This document shows positions 1 to 6,124 of a stretch of 7,246 nt of DNA, piece by piece. The notes under the pieces are model-generated. The model was not told the DNA's origin and did not search any database. It was given only the letters and a program-made list of their open reading frames with translations. Positions within the stretch are counted from its first letter, which is position 1, and the number at the start of each line of letters is the position of its first letter. Source of the DNA: Paracoccaceae bacterium (lineage in GTDB: Bacteria; Pseudomonadota; Alphaproteobacteria; Rhodobacterales; Rhodobacteraceae). Made by a program: the position numbers and the translations under genes. The stretch lies in assembly GCA_007131945.1 (NCBI GenBank), contig SLPP01000375.1, forward strand, positions 1-7,246, read 5' to 3'.

Positions 1-1617
1 AACTTCGGCCGGCTCTTCGCCATCCTCGGCCGCGAGGCCGGCAAGACGCAGCTCGACGCCGTCGGCGAATTGCGCGAGGCGGTCGATTTCCTGCGCTACT
101 ACGCCGCCCGCATCACGCCGGAAATGCGCCCGCGCGGGCGCATCACCTGCATCTCCCCCTGGAACTTCCCGCTGGCGATCTTCACCGGCCAGATCGCCGG
201 CGCGCTCGCCGCCGGCAACGCGGTGCTGGCGAAACCCGCCGAGCAGACGCCGCTGATCGCCGCCGCCGGGGTCGCGCTGATGCGCGAGGCCGGCGTGCCG
301 CCAACCGCGCTGCAGCTTCTGCCCGGCGAGGGCGGCACGGTCGGCGCGGCGCTGACCTCGGACCCGCGCATCGATGGCGTCGTCTTCACCGGCTCGACCG
401 AGACCGCGCAGGCGATCCGCCGGGCGATGGCCGAAAACCTCGATCCCGGCGCGCCGCTGGTGGCCGAGACCGGCGGGCTGAACGCGATGATCGTCGATTC
501 GACCGCGCTGCCGGAACAGGCGGTGCGCGACATCCTCGCCTCCGCCTTCCAGTCCGCGGGCCAGCGCTGCTCGGCGCTGCGCTGCCTCTACGTGCAGGAG
601 GACGTGGCCGACCACATGCAGGAGATGCTCTTCGGCGCGATGGACGAGCTGCGGCTGGGCGATCCCTGGGCGCTTTCGACCGATGTCGGGCCGGTGATCG
701 ACGCCGAGGCGCAGCGCGAGATCGCCGAGTATATCGCCGAGGCGCGCGCCGTGGGCCGGGTGCTGAAGGAACTCGCCGTGCCGAATGCCGGCCATTTCAT
801 CGCCCCCACGGTGATCCGCGTCGGCGGCATCGGGGATCTCCCGCGCGAGATCTTCGGCCCGGTCCTGCACCTCGCGCGGTTCAAGGCGAAGCATCTCGAC
901 CGGGTCATCGCCGACGTGAACGCGCGCGGCTACGGGCTGACCTTCGGGTTGCACACGCGCATCGACGACCGCGTGCAGACCGTGGTCGAGCAGGTCCGCG
1001 TCGGCAACATCTACGTCAACCGCAACCAGATCGGCGCCGTCGTCGGCAGCCAGCCCTTCGGCGGCGAGGGGCTCTCGGGCACCGGGCCGAAGGCCGGGGG
1101 ACCGGATTACGTCCCGCGCCTCGCCGCACCGAAACCCGCGTCCGGCCCGGCGGACGGGGCCGGCGCGCCGGCCGATCTGGCGGCGCTGGAACGCCGGCTT
1201 GCCGATGCCGGGCCAACCGCGGTCGTCGAGGCGCACGACCTGCCCGGGCCGACCGGCGAGTCGAACCGCCTGCGGCTGAGCCCGCGCGACCCCGTCCTCT
1301 GCCTCGGCCCCGGCGCCGAAGCCGAGGCGGCGCAGGTCGAGGCGGTGCGGATGCTGGGCGGCCGGGCGGTGGCGGCCGGCGGGTCGGTGCCGGCCGAATG
1401 GCTGGGCCGCGCGAGCGGCTTCTCGGCCGCGATCTGGTGGGGCGACGCGGCGACCGCGCGCGCCTGTGCGCAGGCGCTCGCCGGGCGCGCCGGGCCGATC
1501 CTGCCGCTGATCACGGCGATGCCGGACCGCGCGCAGGTCATGAACGAACGCCACCTCTGCGTCGACACCACCGCCTCGGGCGGCAACGCCCAGCTCCTCG
1601 CCGCGGTCTCGGCCTGA
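1..1617 (+). CDS. putA: Bifunctional proline dehydrogenase / L-glutamate-gamma-semialdehyde dehydrogenase, 3' part (5'-truncated by window)
   Basis: The frame is open from the first base to TGA at 1615-1617, giving 538 residues with no start in the window. This is the C-terminal half of PutA, which oxidises proline to glutamate; the visible part is the NAD-dependent P5C dehydrogenase half. Aldehyde dehydrogenase motifs appear in order, numbered by window codon: REAGKT near 12-17, SPWNFP with the conserved Asn at 55, Lys78 in KPAEQTP, the FTGS cofactor loop at 129-132, general-base Glu156 in ETGG, nucleophile Cys190 in SAGQRCSALR, and the QPFGGEGLSGTGPKAGGPDY block. About 170 further residues form the C-terminal domain of long PutA proteins, ending in a conserved-looking NERHLCVDTTASGGNAQLLA stretch. 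The proline dehydrogenase domain and any DNA-binding domain would lie upstream. The next gene is convergent, 27 bp away. A stand-alone ALDH is unlikely because of the C-terminal extension. Confidence 0.95.
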   Translation, partial: NFGRLFAILGREAGKTQLDAVGELREAVDFLRYYAARITPEMRPRGRITCISPWNFPLAIFTGQIAGALAAGNAVLAKPAEQTPLIAAAGVALMREAGVPPTALQLLPGEGGTVGAALTSDPRIDGVVFTGSTETAQAIRRAMAENLDPGAPLVAETGGLNAMIVDSTALPEQAVRDILASAFQSAGQRCSALRCLYVQEDVADHMQEMLFGAMDELRLGDPWALSTDVGPVIDAEAQREIAEYIAEARAVGRVLKELAVPNAGHFIAPTVIRVGGIGDLPREIFGPVLHLARFKAKHLDRVIADVNARGYGLTFGLHTRIDDRVQTVVEQVRVGNIYVNRNQIGAVVGSQPFGGEGLSGTGPKAGGPDYVPRLAAPKPASGPADGAGAPADLAALERRLADAGPTAVVEAHDLPGPTGESNRLRLSPRDPVLCLGPGAEAEAAQVEAVRMLGGRAVAAGGSVPAEWLGRASGFSAAIWWGDAATARACAQALAGRAGPILPLITAMPDRAQVMNERHLCVDTTASGGNAQLLAAVSA

Positions 1618-1644
1618 ACCGGGCCGGGACCGGCGCGGCGCGGC

Positions 1645-2433
1645 TCAGCCGAGCGCGGCGAGGGCCGCGCGCAGGGCGCGGATGAAATCCTCGCGGCCGT
1701 AAAGGTCGTTGTGTCTGGCCGGGATGGTCTCGTCGAAGACGAGCGCCGGCAGCACGGCGCGCAGGGCCTCGGTGCGGCGGGCGGGGATGATCTCGTCGCG
1801 CGCGGCGGTGATCAGCGCCACCGGCACGCGGGCGCGGGCAAGATCGGCCGCCGGCTCCATCCGGTGGCGCAACAAGAGCCGCACCGGCGCCCAGGGGTAA
1901 TGCGTCCGCGCCAGTTCGGTCAGCGAATCGAAGGCGGTGACCAGCACGACCCCGGCGACCGGCCGCTCGGCGGCGAGCCGCGCCGCCGGACCCGCGCCGA
2001 TGCTGAAACCGACGACGACCACCGGATCGGCCGCGAGATGGTCGAAGATCGCCACCGCATCCCCGGCCAGCGCCGCCGCGCTCGGCCGGCCGGTGCTGGG
2101 ACCATAGCCGCGGTAGTGGAAGGCGACGACCTCGTGGTCGGGAAAGACCTCGGCGAGGTAGCGCGCCACTGCCGCGCCGTCCCAGGCATTGCCGCCGAAG
2201 CCGAGGAGCAGCGGCGCGGCGGGATCGGGTTCCGCCGGACGCAGCCGGTGGCCGACAAGCACCACGCCGCCCGGCCGCGCCACCTCCAGCCGCTCGGCCC
2301 CCGCCGGCAGCGTCGGCGACGGCCCCATCGCCCAGCGGGGAAACAGCAGCGCCGTCTGCGCCAGCGCCATCACCGCGACCAGCGCCGCATAGATCGCCGC
2401 CGCGCCGAGTATCAGCTTTCCGATCCAGCCCAT
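1645..2433 (-). CDS. Membrane-anchored alpha/beta hydrolase
   Basis: The product has 262 residues and is a serine hydrolase-type alpha/beta fold resembling the Bem46/YqiA-like group; the substrate is unknown. One hydrophobic segment at about residues 6-31 looks like a signal anchor, placing the catalytic domain in the periplasm or facing it. The catalytic parts are visible: an oxyanion-type GFGGNAWDG loop, the nucleophile elbow G-F-S-I-G within VVVVGFSIGAGPA, an acid Asp in AARDEIIPA, and a His in IPARHNDLYG near the C-terminus. I chose ATG at 2433 because AAGGGA lies a few bases upstream and the membrane anchor starts right after it; the reading frame continues upstream but without hydrolase-like sequence. 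It is convergent with putA and divergent from the 23-residue gene. It could be a lipase, esterase or peptidase-like enzyme. Confidence 0.88.
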   Translation of the reverse strand: MGWIGKLILGAAAIYAALVAVMALAQTALLFPRWAMGPSPTLPAGAERLEVARPGGVVLVGHRLRPAEPDPAAPLLLGFGGNAWDGAAVARYLAEVFPDHEVVAFHYRGYGPSTGRPSAAALAGDAVAIFDHLAADPVVVVGFSIGAGPAARLAAERPVAGVVLVTAFDSLTELARTHYPWAPVRLLLRHRMEPAADLARARVPVALITAARDEIIPARRTEALRAVLPALVFDETIPARHNDLYGREDFIRALRAALAALG

Positions 2434-2451
2434 CGCGTCCCTTTCCCCGCC

Positions 2452-2480
2452 AGCATCGCAGCCCGCCGCCGGCGCATCAA
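2452..2480 (-). promoter_or_regulatory. Candidate promoter of the alpha/beta hydrolase gene
   Basis: Read on the minus strand, TTGATG (2480-2475) is followed after 17 bp by GATGCT (2457-2452), preceded by TGC as in an extended -10 element. A transcript would start near 2445, leaving a short leader that still contains the AAGGGA ribosome binding site. The -10 matches the consensus at only three of six positions, so this is a weak call. Confidence 0.25.
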
Positions 2481-2545
2481 GCCATGCCGCGGGGAACCGC
2501 AGCCCCGACCCGGCGTTGACCACGCAACGCGAAACGGAGGAAAAG

Positions 2546-2617
2546 ATGCGCGGTATCCTGCTTTGGGCGCTTGGCGTGCCGATCCCGGTGATCATCCTGA
2601 TCTACCTGCTGTTCTGA
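2546..2617 (+). CDS. 23-residue single-pass membrane peptide
   Basis: ATG at 2546 opens a 23-residue frame ending in TGA at 2615-2617: MRGILLWALGVPIPVIILIY followed by LLF. Nearly the whole peptide is hydrophobic, with one basic residue at the N-terminus and a central P-I-P kink, so it should form one transmembrane helix with the N-terminus probably inside. A near-perfect Shine-Dalgarno GGAGGA (2536-2541) sits 4 bases before the ATG, better than that of most genes in the window. It lies 112 bp from the divergent hydrolase start and 84 bp before suhB, with which it could share a transcript. I have an impression of similar short ILLW-GIPIP-type peptides in other Proteobacteria but cannot name a family. 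Function unknown; it may stabilise a membrane complex as many such peptides do. Confidence 0.7.
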   Translation: MRGILLWALGVPIPVIILIYLLF

Positions 2618-2701
2618 CTGCAGTTGTGACCGGGCCGCCCCGCCCCTTCCCTTCGCCCCCCGTTGCCCCTATGACGGCGCCCGCAACCACGGGAGCCGGG
2701 G

Positions 2702-3493
2702 ATGAAGGGCAGCGCCAATCTCAACCTGATGATCAAGGCCGCGCGGCGGGTCGGGCGCAGCCTGGTCAAGGATTTCCGCGAGGTCGAGAACCTGCAGGTC
2801 TCGGCCAAGGGGCCGGGCGACTTCGTCTCGAAGGCCGATCGGGAGGCCGAGCGCATCCTGCGCGAGGAGCTTCTCGGCGCGCGGCCGAACTACGGCTGGC
2901 TGGGCGAGGAGACGGGCACCACCGCCGGCGCCGATCCGACCCGGCGCTGGATCGTCGATCCGCTCGACGGGACGACGAATTTCCTGCACGGCCTGCCGCA
3001 CTGGGCGATCTCGATCGGGCTCGAGCACAAGGGCGAGATGGTGGCGGCGGTGATCTTTGATGCCGCCAAGGACGAGATGTTCGTGGCCGAGAAGGGCCTC
3101 GGCGCCTTCATGAACGACCACCGCCTGCGCGTCTCGGGCCGCTCGAAGATGATCGAGTGCATCTTCGCCACCGGCGTGCCCTTCGGCGGCCGGCCGACGC
3201 TTGCCGCCACGCTGCAGGACCTCGCGCGGCTGATGCCGGTCTGCGCCGGGGTGCGGCGCTGGGGTTCGGCGGCGCTCGATCTCGCCTATGTCGCCGCCGG
3301 GCGCTACGACGGGTTCTGGGAGCATGACCTGAACCCCTGGGACGTGGCGGCCGGCGTGCTTCTGGTGCGCGAGGCCGGCGGGCTGGTCGCCGGCGCCAGC
3401 GCCACCGACAACCCGGTCGAGAGCCCGCTGATCCTCGCCGCCAACGCGCAGGTCTTCGACCGTTTCGCCGGGATCATCCGCAACGAGGGCTGA
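2702..3493 (+). CDS. suhB: Inositol monophosphatase family protein (SuhB-like)
   Basis: The product has 263 residues, the usual family length, and belongs to the Mg2+-dependent inositol monophosphatase family that hydrolyses myo-inositol-1-phosphate and related sugar phosphates in the cytoplasm. The metal-site motifs are intact: GEE at residues 68-70, DPLDGTTNF at 86-94 with Asp86 and Asp89 as ligands, and WDVAAG at 213-218 with Asp214. The GDFVSKADREAE segment near 39-50 is also typical. GGGAG (2691-2695) is spaced 6 bases before the ATG, and the N-terminal SANLNLMIKAAR sequence matches other alphaproteobacterial SuhB proteins as I remember them, which supports this start. In E. coli SuhB also acts in rRNA transcription antitermination; whether this one does cannot be read from the sequence. 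It ends 81 bp from the convergent membrane protein gene. Confidence 0.93.
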   Translation: MKGSANLNLMIKAARRVGRSLVKDFREVENLQVSAKGPGDFVSKADREAERILREELLGARPNYGWLGEETGTTAGADPTRRWIVDPLDGTTNFLHGLPHWAISIGLEHKGEMVAAVIFDAAKDEMFVAEKGLGAFMNDHRLRVSGRSKMIECIFATGVPFGGRPTLAATLQDLARLMPVCAGVRRWGSAALDLAYVAAGRYDGFWEHDLNPWDVAAGVLLVREAGGLVAGASATDNPVESPLILAANAQVFDRFAGIIRNEG

Positions 3494-3574
3494 TCTCCGG
3501 CGGGCGCCGGGCGGCGGGCACTGCCGGCGGTCGTCGCGGCCGTTCAGTCGCGGCGGTTCACCGGGCCGGCCGGG

Positions 3575-4363
3575 TCACGCCTCCGCGACCATCGGCGGCG
3601 GGCCGGCGGCGCGGTCGTGCACTGCGGTGGCCACCGCCGCCAGTGCGAGCAGGATCACCCCATGCGCCAGCACGCCGCCTGGCAGGATCGCGATCCACCA
3701 CGGCGCGCCCAGCGCCTCCAGCGCGAAGGAGGGCAGGAAGAAGAACCCGCCGAACCCGGCCGCCGCGGCGAAGACGAAGAAGAGGCTCGCGATCGACACG
3801 CCGCGGCGCCCGCGCAGGAGCCCCCAGGCCTCGAGCGGGCTGAACCGCCCGGTCGCCGCCACCCGCGCCGCGGTGACCGCGGCGAGCGCGTACATCACCA
3901 CCGTCAGCAGCATCGCGCCGAAGATCGCCAGCACGAAGCTGAAATGCTCGGCCGAAAGATCGCTGTTGACCAGCACGAAGACATAGACCGCCGGCACCAG
4001 CGTGAAGCCGCAGGCGACGGCGATGCGCCAGACCATGTGCTTCAACTCGACCCGCGCGCCGATGGCGCCGGGATGCAGCGCGCCGAGGCAGGCGCGCAGG
4101 TTCCACGCCAGCGCCACGGCGACCGCGCCCAGGTAGACCGGCCCGATCAGCCCCGGCGCCGCCTGGCCCAGCGGCAAGGCCCAGAAGAGCGCCGCCGCCA
4201 CCGCCGGCAGGCAGGCGACCAGCGCCGCCTCGCGCCACTGCCACCGCGCGACCGCCCACCACATGCGGATGGCGGCACCGAAGATCCGCTCGAGTTCCGG
4301 ATCGTTCTTCTGCTTGATGACCCTCACCAGCCGCCCTGCCGCCAGTCCCCGCGCCGCCAGCAT
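3575..4363 (-). CDS. Polytopic membrane protein of unknown function
   Basis: The protein has 262 residues from ATG at 4363. I do not recognise its family. A charged N-terminal stretch (about residues 11-26, RLVRVIKQKNDPELER) precedes roughly six hydrophobic segments near residues 45-65, 71-90, 112-132, 142-163, 190-212 and 222-248. The intervening loops contain several Arg and Lys residues, and there is a short polar tail. No catalytic or transport motif is evident. The start is not certain: only a weak GGTGG lies upstream, the frame continues back to 4459, and a GTG a little downstream at the RLVRV stretch is another option. It lies 47 bp downstream of the monooxygenase-fold gene on the same strand, so the two are probably co-transcribed, which suggests but does not prove a functional link. 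Confidence 0.75.
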   Translation of the reverse strand: MLAARGLAAGRLVRVIKQKNDPELERIFGAAIRMWWAVARWQWREAALVACLPAVAAALFWALPLGQAAPGLIGPVYLGAVAVALAWNLRACLGALHPGAIGARVELKHMVWRIAVACGFTLVPAVYVFVLVNSDLSAEHFSFVLAIFGAMLLTVVMYALAAVTAARVAATGRFSPLEAWGLLRGRRGVSIASLFFVFAAAAGFGGFFFLPSFALEALGAPWWIAILPGGVLAHGVILLALAAVATAVHDRAAGPPPMVAEA

Positions 4364-4410
4364 ATACCACCGCAGGCCGCCCTGTCTCGCGCGGCGTGAC
4401 GCCGGCGCGC

Positions 4411-4728
4411 TCAGTAGACCGAGGTCACCTCGTAGAGCACCGGCTCGAAGCGCGAGCACATCGCCGCGATCGCCCGGTTGCGCTCGCGCATCTCGGGGGA
4501 GCGCAGCATGGCCTGGAAATCCTCGCGCCGCGTCCAGCGCGAATAGGTGGCGATGCGGGTCTGGGCGTCGTTGACATGGATCGCCGCGCCGATGAAGCCG
4601 GGCTGGTGGCGGATCACCTCGTCATAGGCCGCGGTCAGCGCCTCGAGCAGGTCGGCGCAGGTGCCGGGCGTCATCTCGAAGGTGGAAATCACCGTCTGGC
4701 CGGAAAAGTCGGGCGTGATCTCGAGCAT
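4411..4728 (-). CDS. Antibiotic biosynthesis monooxygenase (ABM) domain protein
   Basis: The product has 105 residues, the size of a single-domain dimeric alpha+beta barrel of the ABM/YgiN type. Typical features are the first strand (about residues 13-20, VISTFEMT), a helix with the LLEALTAAYDEVIRHQPGF pattern, a second strand pair around IGAAIHVN and RIATYSRW, and a helix with the W-x-x-x-E-D-F-x-A-M-L-R-S sequence found in this family. Some members oxidise quinols or polyketides without cofactors, while many others have no known reaction, so the substrate cannot be inferred. I chose ATG at 4728 because a perfect AGGAGG lies just upstream; the longer frame to 4794 starts with an Arg-rich, uncharacteristic stretch. 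It is the first gene of a likely two-gene minus-strand unit and is divergent from the thiamin region. Confidence 0.87.
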   Translation of the reverse strand: MLEITPDFSGQTVISTFEMTPGTCADLLEALTAAYDEVIRHQPGFIGAAIHVNDAQTRIATYSRWTRREDFQAMLRSPEMRERNRAIAAMCSRFEPVLYEVTSVY

Positions 4729-4801
4729 GGCTGGCCTCCTTGCTGGCCGGATACTGGGTCGAGCCATTCTGGCACGCTTTTCCCGGCGATGCATCCTCCC
4801 C

Positions 4802-4829
4802 TTGATCGCGCCGCGGCGAGGGTTAGGTT
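4802..4829 (+). promoter_or_regulatory. Candidate promoter for the first riboswitch-thiB unit
   Basis: TTGATC (4802-4807) and TAGGTT (4824-4829) are separated by 16 bp and lie just before the aptamer. The -10 match is poor (three of six), and the predicted start would fall at or just inside the 5' strand of P1, so the true promoter could lie slightly upstream between 4729 and 4830. I see no better pair there. Confidence 0.3.
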
Positions 4830-4832
4830 TGA

Positions 4833-4919
4833 GTCACCTCGGGGTGCCCGCCAGGGCTGAGACGCGATCCGCGAACCCGTCGAACCTGAACCGGTTAGGA
4901 CCGGCGGAGGGAAGGTGAC
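4833..4919 (+). ncRNA. TPP riboswitch (THI element), copy 1
   Basis: This is the thiamin pyrophosphate aptamer. The 5' strand reads CTCGGGGTGCC, followed by a P3 hairpin (GCCC 4846-4849 with GGGC 4854-4857) and the conserved CTGAGA at 4857-4862. A CGCG/CGCG P3a stem, the ACCCGT and AACCTG (4883-4888) segments, P5 (CCGG 4891-4894 with CCGG 4901-4904) and the GGCGGAGGGAAG core at 4903-4914 follow. P1 is a perfect 6-bp helix, GTCACC 4833-4838 with GGTGAC 4914-4919. Loop 5 is TTAGGA rather than the more usual TAATG-like loop, and the same variant occurs in copy 2. It controls the adjacent thiB paralogue, probably at translation, through the hairpin at 4927-4961. There is no terminator between aptamer and gene. 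Confidence 0.96.
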
Positions 4920-4926
4920 GGATGAA

Positions 4927-4961
4927 TTCCTCCATCCCCCCGCCCGTCGCAGATGGAGGAA
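4927..4961 (+). promoter_or_regulatory. SD-sequestering hairpin (riboswitch expression platform), copy 1
   Basis: TTCCTCCATC (4927-4936) is the exact reverse complement of GATGGAGGAA (4952-4961), giving a 10-bp stem with a 15-base loop that buries the ribosome binding site GGAGGA (4955-4960) of the thiB paralogue. The masking strand CCTCC (4929-4933) can instead pair with GGAGG (4906-4910) inside the aptamer core, extended by one G-U and one A-U pair to 4912/4927. TPP binding uses that core and so would free the masking strand to close the ribosome binding site. This is a classic translational OFF design, deduced from base pairing only. Confidence 0.8.
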
Positions 4962-4965
4962 GACC

Positions 4966-5958
4966 ATGAAAGCTCCGATCCTTGCTGCGGGACTGCTCTC
5001 GGCCACGGCGCTGGCCGCGGCGGCGGAAACCCGCGAACTGACGATCCATGCCTATGACAGCTTCGCCCGCAATGCCGGGCCGGGCATCGCCGAGGCATTC
5101 GCGGCCATCTGCGACTGCCGGGTGGACATCATCGGCGTCGGCTCATCGAGCGAGCTGCTCCCCGGGCTGATCGCGGCCGCGCCCGAGGATCGCCCGGATC
5201 TCGTGCTGGGTATCGACACCAGCAACCTTGCCGCGGCGCGCGCGAGCGGGCTCTTCGTCGCACACGAAGTGACGCCGCCGCCGCTCGACATGCCGGTCGA
5301 TTGGGACGACCCGCTCTTCCTGCCCTACAACTGGGGCTACTACGCCTTCATCTACGACAACGAAACCGTGGACACGCCACCCGCGAGCTTTGCCGAGCTG
5401 ATCGCTTCCGATCTGCGCGTGGTAATCCAGGATCCGCATGTCTCGACCACCGGGCTCGGCCTCTTGATGTGGGTCGAGGCCGCCTTCGGCGAGGAAGCCG
5501 GCGCGATCTGGCAGGTGCTCGCCGACCGGCCGGGCACGCAGGTCGTCCCCCGCTGGGCCGACGCCTATCACCCGGTCTTCCGCGCGGGCGAGACCGACAT
5601 GGTCCTCAGCTACGCCACCTCGCCGGCCTATCACGTCATCATGGAAGACGACGACGGCCCCCGCGCCGCCGCCTTCGACGAGGGGCACTACATCCGCATC
5701 GAGGTGGCCGGGCTTCTGGCCGGCGCGCTGGAGCCGGACCTGGCGCGCGACTTCCTCGAGTTCATGTTCACCGACGGTTTCCAGTCGGTGATCCCCACGA
5801 CGCGCTGGCTCTACCCCGTGGTGGTCCCGCAGGACGGCCTGCCCGAAGCCTTCGGCACCCTGATCGCGCCCGAAGCCGCGCTCCTCTTTCCCGCCGAGGA
5901 GGCCGAGGCCCGGCGCGAGGCGGCGCTCGGGCGCTGGCGCGCGGCCTTCGGCGAATGA
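4966..5958 (+). CDS. ThiB-family periplasmic binding protein, diverged paralogue
   Basis: The product has 330 residues. A Sec signal peptide (residues 1 to about 20, ending ALAAAA before ETRE) leads into a thiamin-binding-protein type substrate receptor for an ABC importer, acting in the periplasm. Family marks are AYDSF (29-33), CDC (49-51), LGIDT (81-85), FLPYNWGYYAFIYD (118-131), TTGLGLLMW (161-169), SYATSPAYH (215-223), FDEGHY (237-242) and IPTTRWLYP (276-284). Compared with copy 2 and with E. coli ThiB as I recall it, this protein has AG instead of WG after YDSF (Ala37), SS instead of DG at 60-61, and R280 instead of Asn before the conserved Trp281. ATG 4966 is chosen for its GGAGGA site and the signal peptide. 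It stands alone between a TPP riboswitch and a terminator. It may bind thiamin differently or bind a thiamin relative. Confidence 0.9.
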   Translation: MKAPILAAGLLSATALAAAAETRELTIHAYDSFARNAGPGIAEAFAAICDCRVDIIGVGSSSELLPGLIAAAPEDRPDLVLGIDTSNLAAARASGLFVAHEVTPPPLDMPVDWDDPLFLPYNWGYYAFIYDNETVDTPPASFAELIASDLRVVIQDPHVSTTGLGLLMWVEAAFGEEAGAIWQVLADRPGTQVVPRWADAYHPVFRAGETDMVLSYATSPAYHVIMEDDDGPRAAAFDEGHYIRIEVAGLLAGALEPDLARDFLEFMFTDGFQSVIPTTRWLYPVVVPQDGLPEAFGTLIAPEAALLFPAEEAEARREAALGRWRAAFGE

Positions 5959-5966
5959 CCGGCACC

Positions 5967-5999
5967 GGGGCGCCCGCATAGCCCGGGCGCCCCTTGTCC
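5967..5999 (+). terminator. Rho-independent-like terminator after the first thiB paralogue
   Basis: GGGGCGCCCG (5967-5976) pairs perfectly with CGGGCGCCCC (5984-5993), a 10-bp GC stem with a 7-base loop. It is followed by TTGTCC, a poor U tract of the sort often seen in high-GC alphaproteobacteria. It begins 8 bases after the stop codon. Because the stem is symmetrical and U-poor, partial read-through is possible, and it could act instead as a 3' stabilising hairpin. Confidence 0.7.
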
Positions 6000-6022
6000 G
6001 CGCCCTGCCCGCGCGTTACATC
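5994..6022 (+). promoter_or_regulatory. Candidate promoter for the second riboswitch-thiB unit
   Basis: TTGTCC (5994-5999) and TACATC (6017-6022) are 17 bp apart, each matching the sigma-70 consensus at four of six bases. The expected start, near 6029, coincides with the 5' edge of the second aptamer. The -35 box overlaps the tail of the preceding terminator, so the first unit would end where the second begins. Confidence 0.45.
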
Positions 6023-6028
6023 GAAAGA

Positions 6029-6115
6029 TACCTCGGGGTGCCCGTCACGGGCTGAGATGCGCGCTGCGCGAACCCGTTGAACCTGACCCGGTTAGGACCG
6101 GCGGAGGGAAGGTGA
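6029..6115 (+). ncRNA. TPP riboswitch (THI element), copy 2
   Basis: This copy has the same architecture as the first: CCTCGGGGTGCC, P3 (GCCCG 6040-6044 with CGGGC 6048-6052), CTGAGA (6052-6057), a GC-rich P3a stem, AACCTG (6080-6085), P5 (CCGG 6088-6091 with CCGG 6098-6101, loop TTAGGA) and GGCGGAGGGAAG at 6100-6111. P1 is weaker: TACC (6029-6032) against GGTG (6111-6114) gives four pairs, one of them G-U. P3 is one pair longer than in copy 1, and P3a has a different sequence but still pairs, which supports real aptamers in both places. GTGAC (6112-6116) could also pair with GTCAC (6044-6048) in an alternative fold. It controls the adjacent thiB. Confidence 0.96.
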
Positions 6116-6124
6116 CAGGCAAGC

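Noticed and set aside
1618..1644. GC-rich spacer between putA and the hydrolase gene as a terminator
   Set aside because: It contains only short CCGG-type complementarity and no U tract on either strand.
2516..2521. TTGACC as the -35 box for the 23-residue gene
   Set aside because: At the right spacing the -10 region would fall inside the ribosome binding site (GGAAAA), leaving no usable leader.
2434..2595. N-terminal extension of the hydrolase to 316 residues
   Set aside because: The added 54 residues overlap the divergent small gene and its ribosome binding site, look unlike a hydrolase N-terminus, and a good AAGGGA site precedes ATG 2433.
2659..2693. Hairpin before suhB (CCCG/CGGG and TTGC/GCAA) touching the ribosome binding site
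   Set aside because: The two 4-bp helices are interrupted by a 3-base bulge and enclose a long loop, so regulation cannot be claimed.
1711..3060. Long plus-strand frame of 449 codons opposite the hydrolase gene
   Set aside because: It is an Arg/Gly/Pro-rich shadow frame typical of high-GC DNA, runs across two real genes and an intergenic region, and has no domain-like sequence.
3494..3574. Possible terminator hairpin after suhB (CCGGC 3497-3501 with GCCGG 3506-3510)
   Set aside because: A 5-bp stem with no U tract is expected by chance at this GC content; the GGCCGGCC palindrome nearby is likewise unremarkable.
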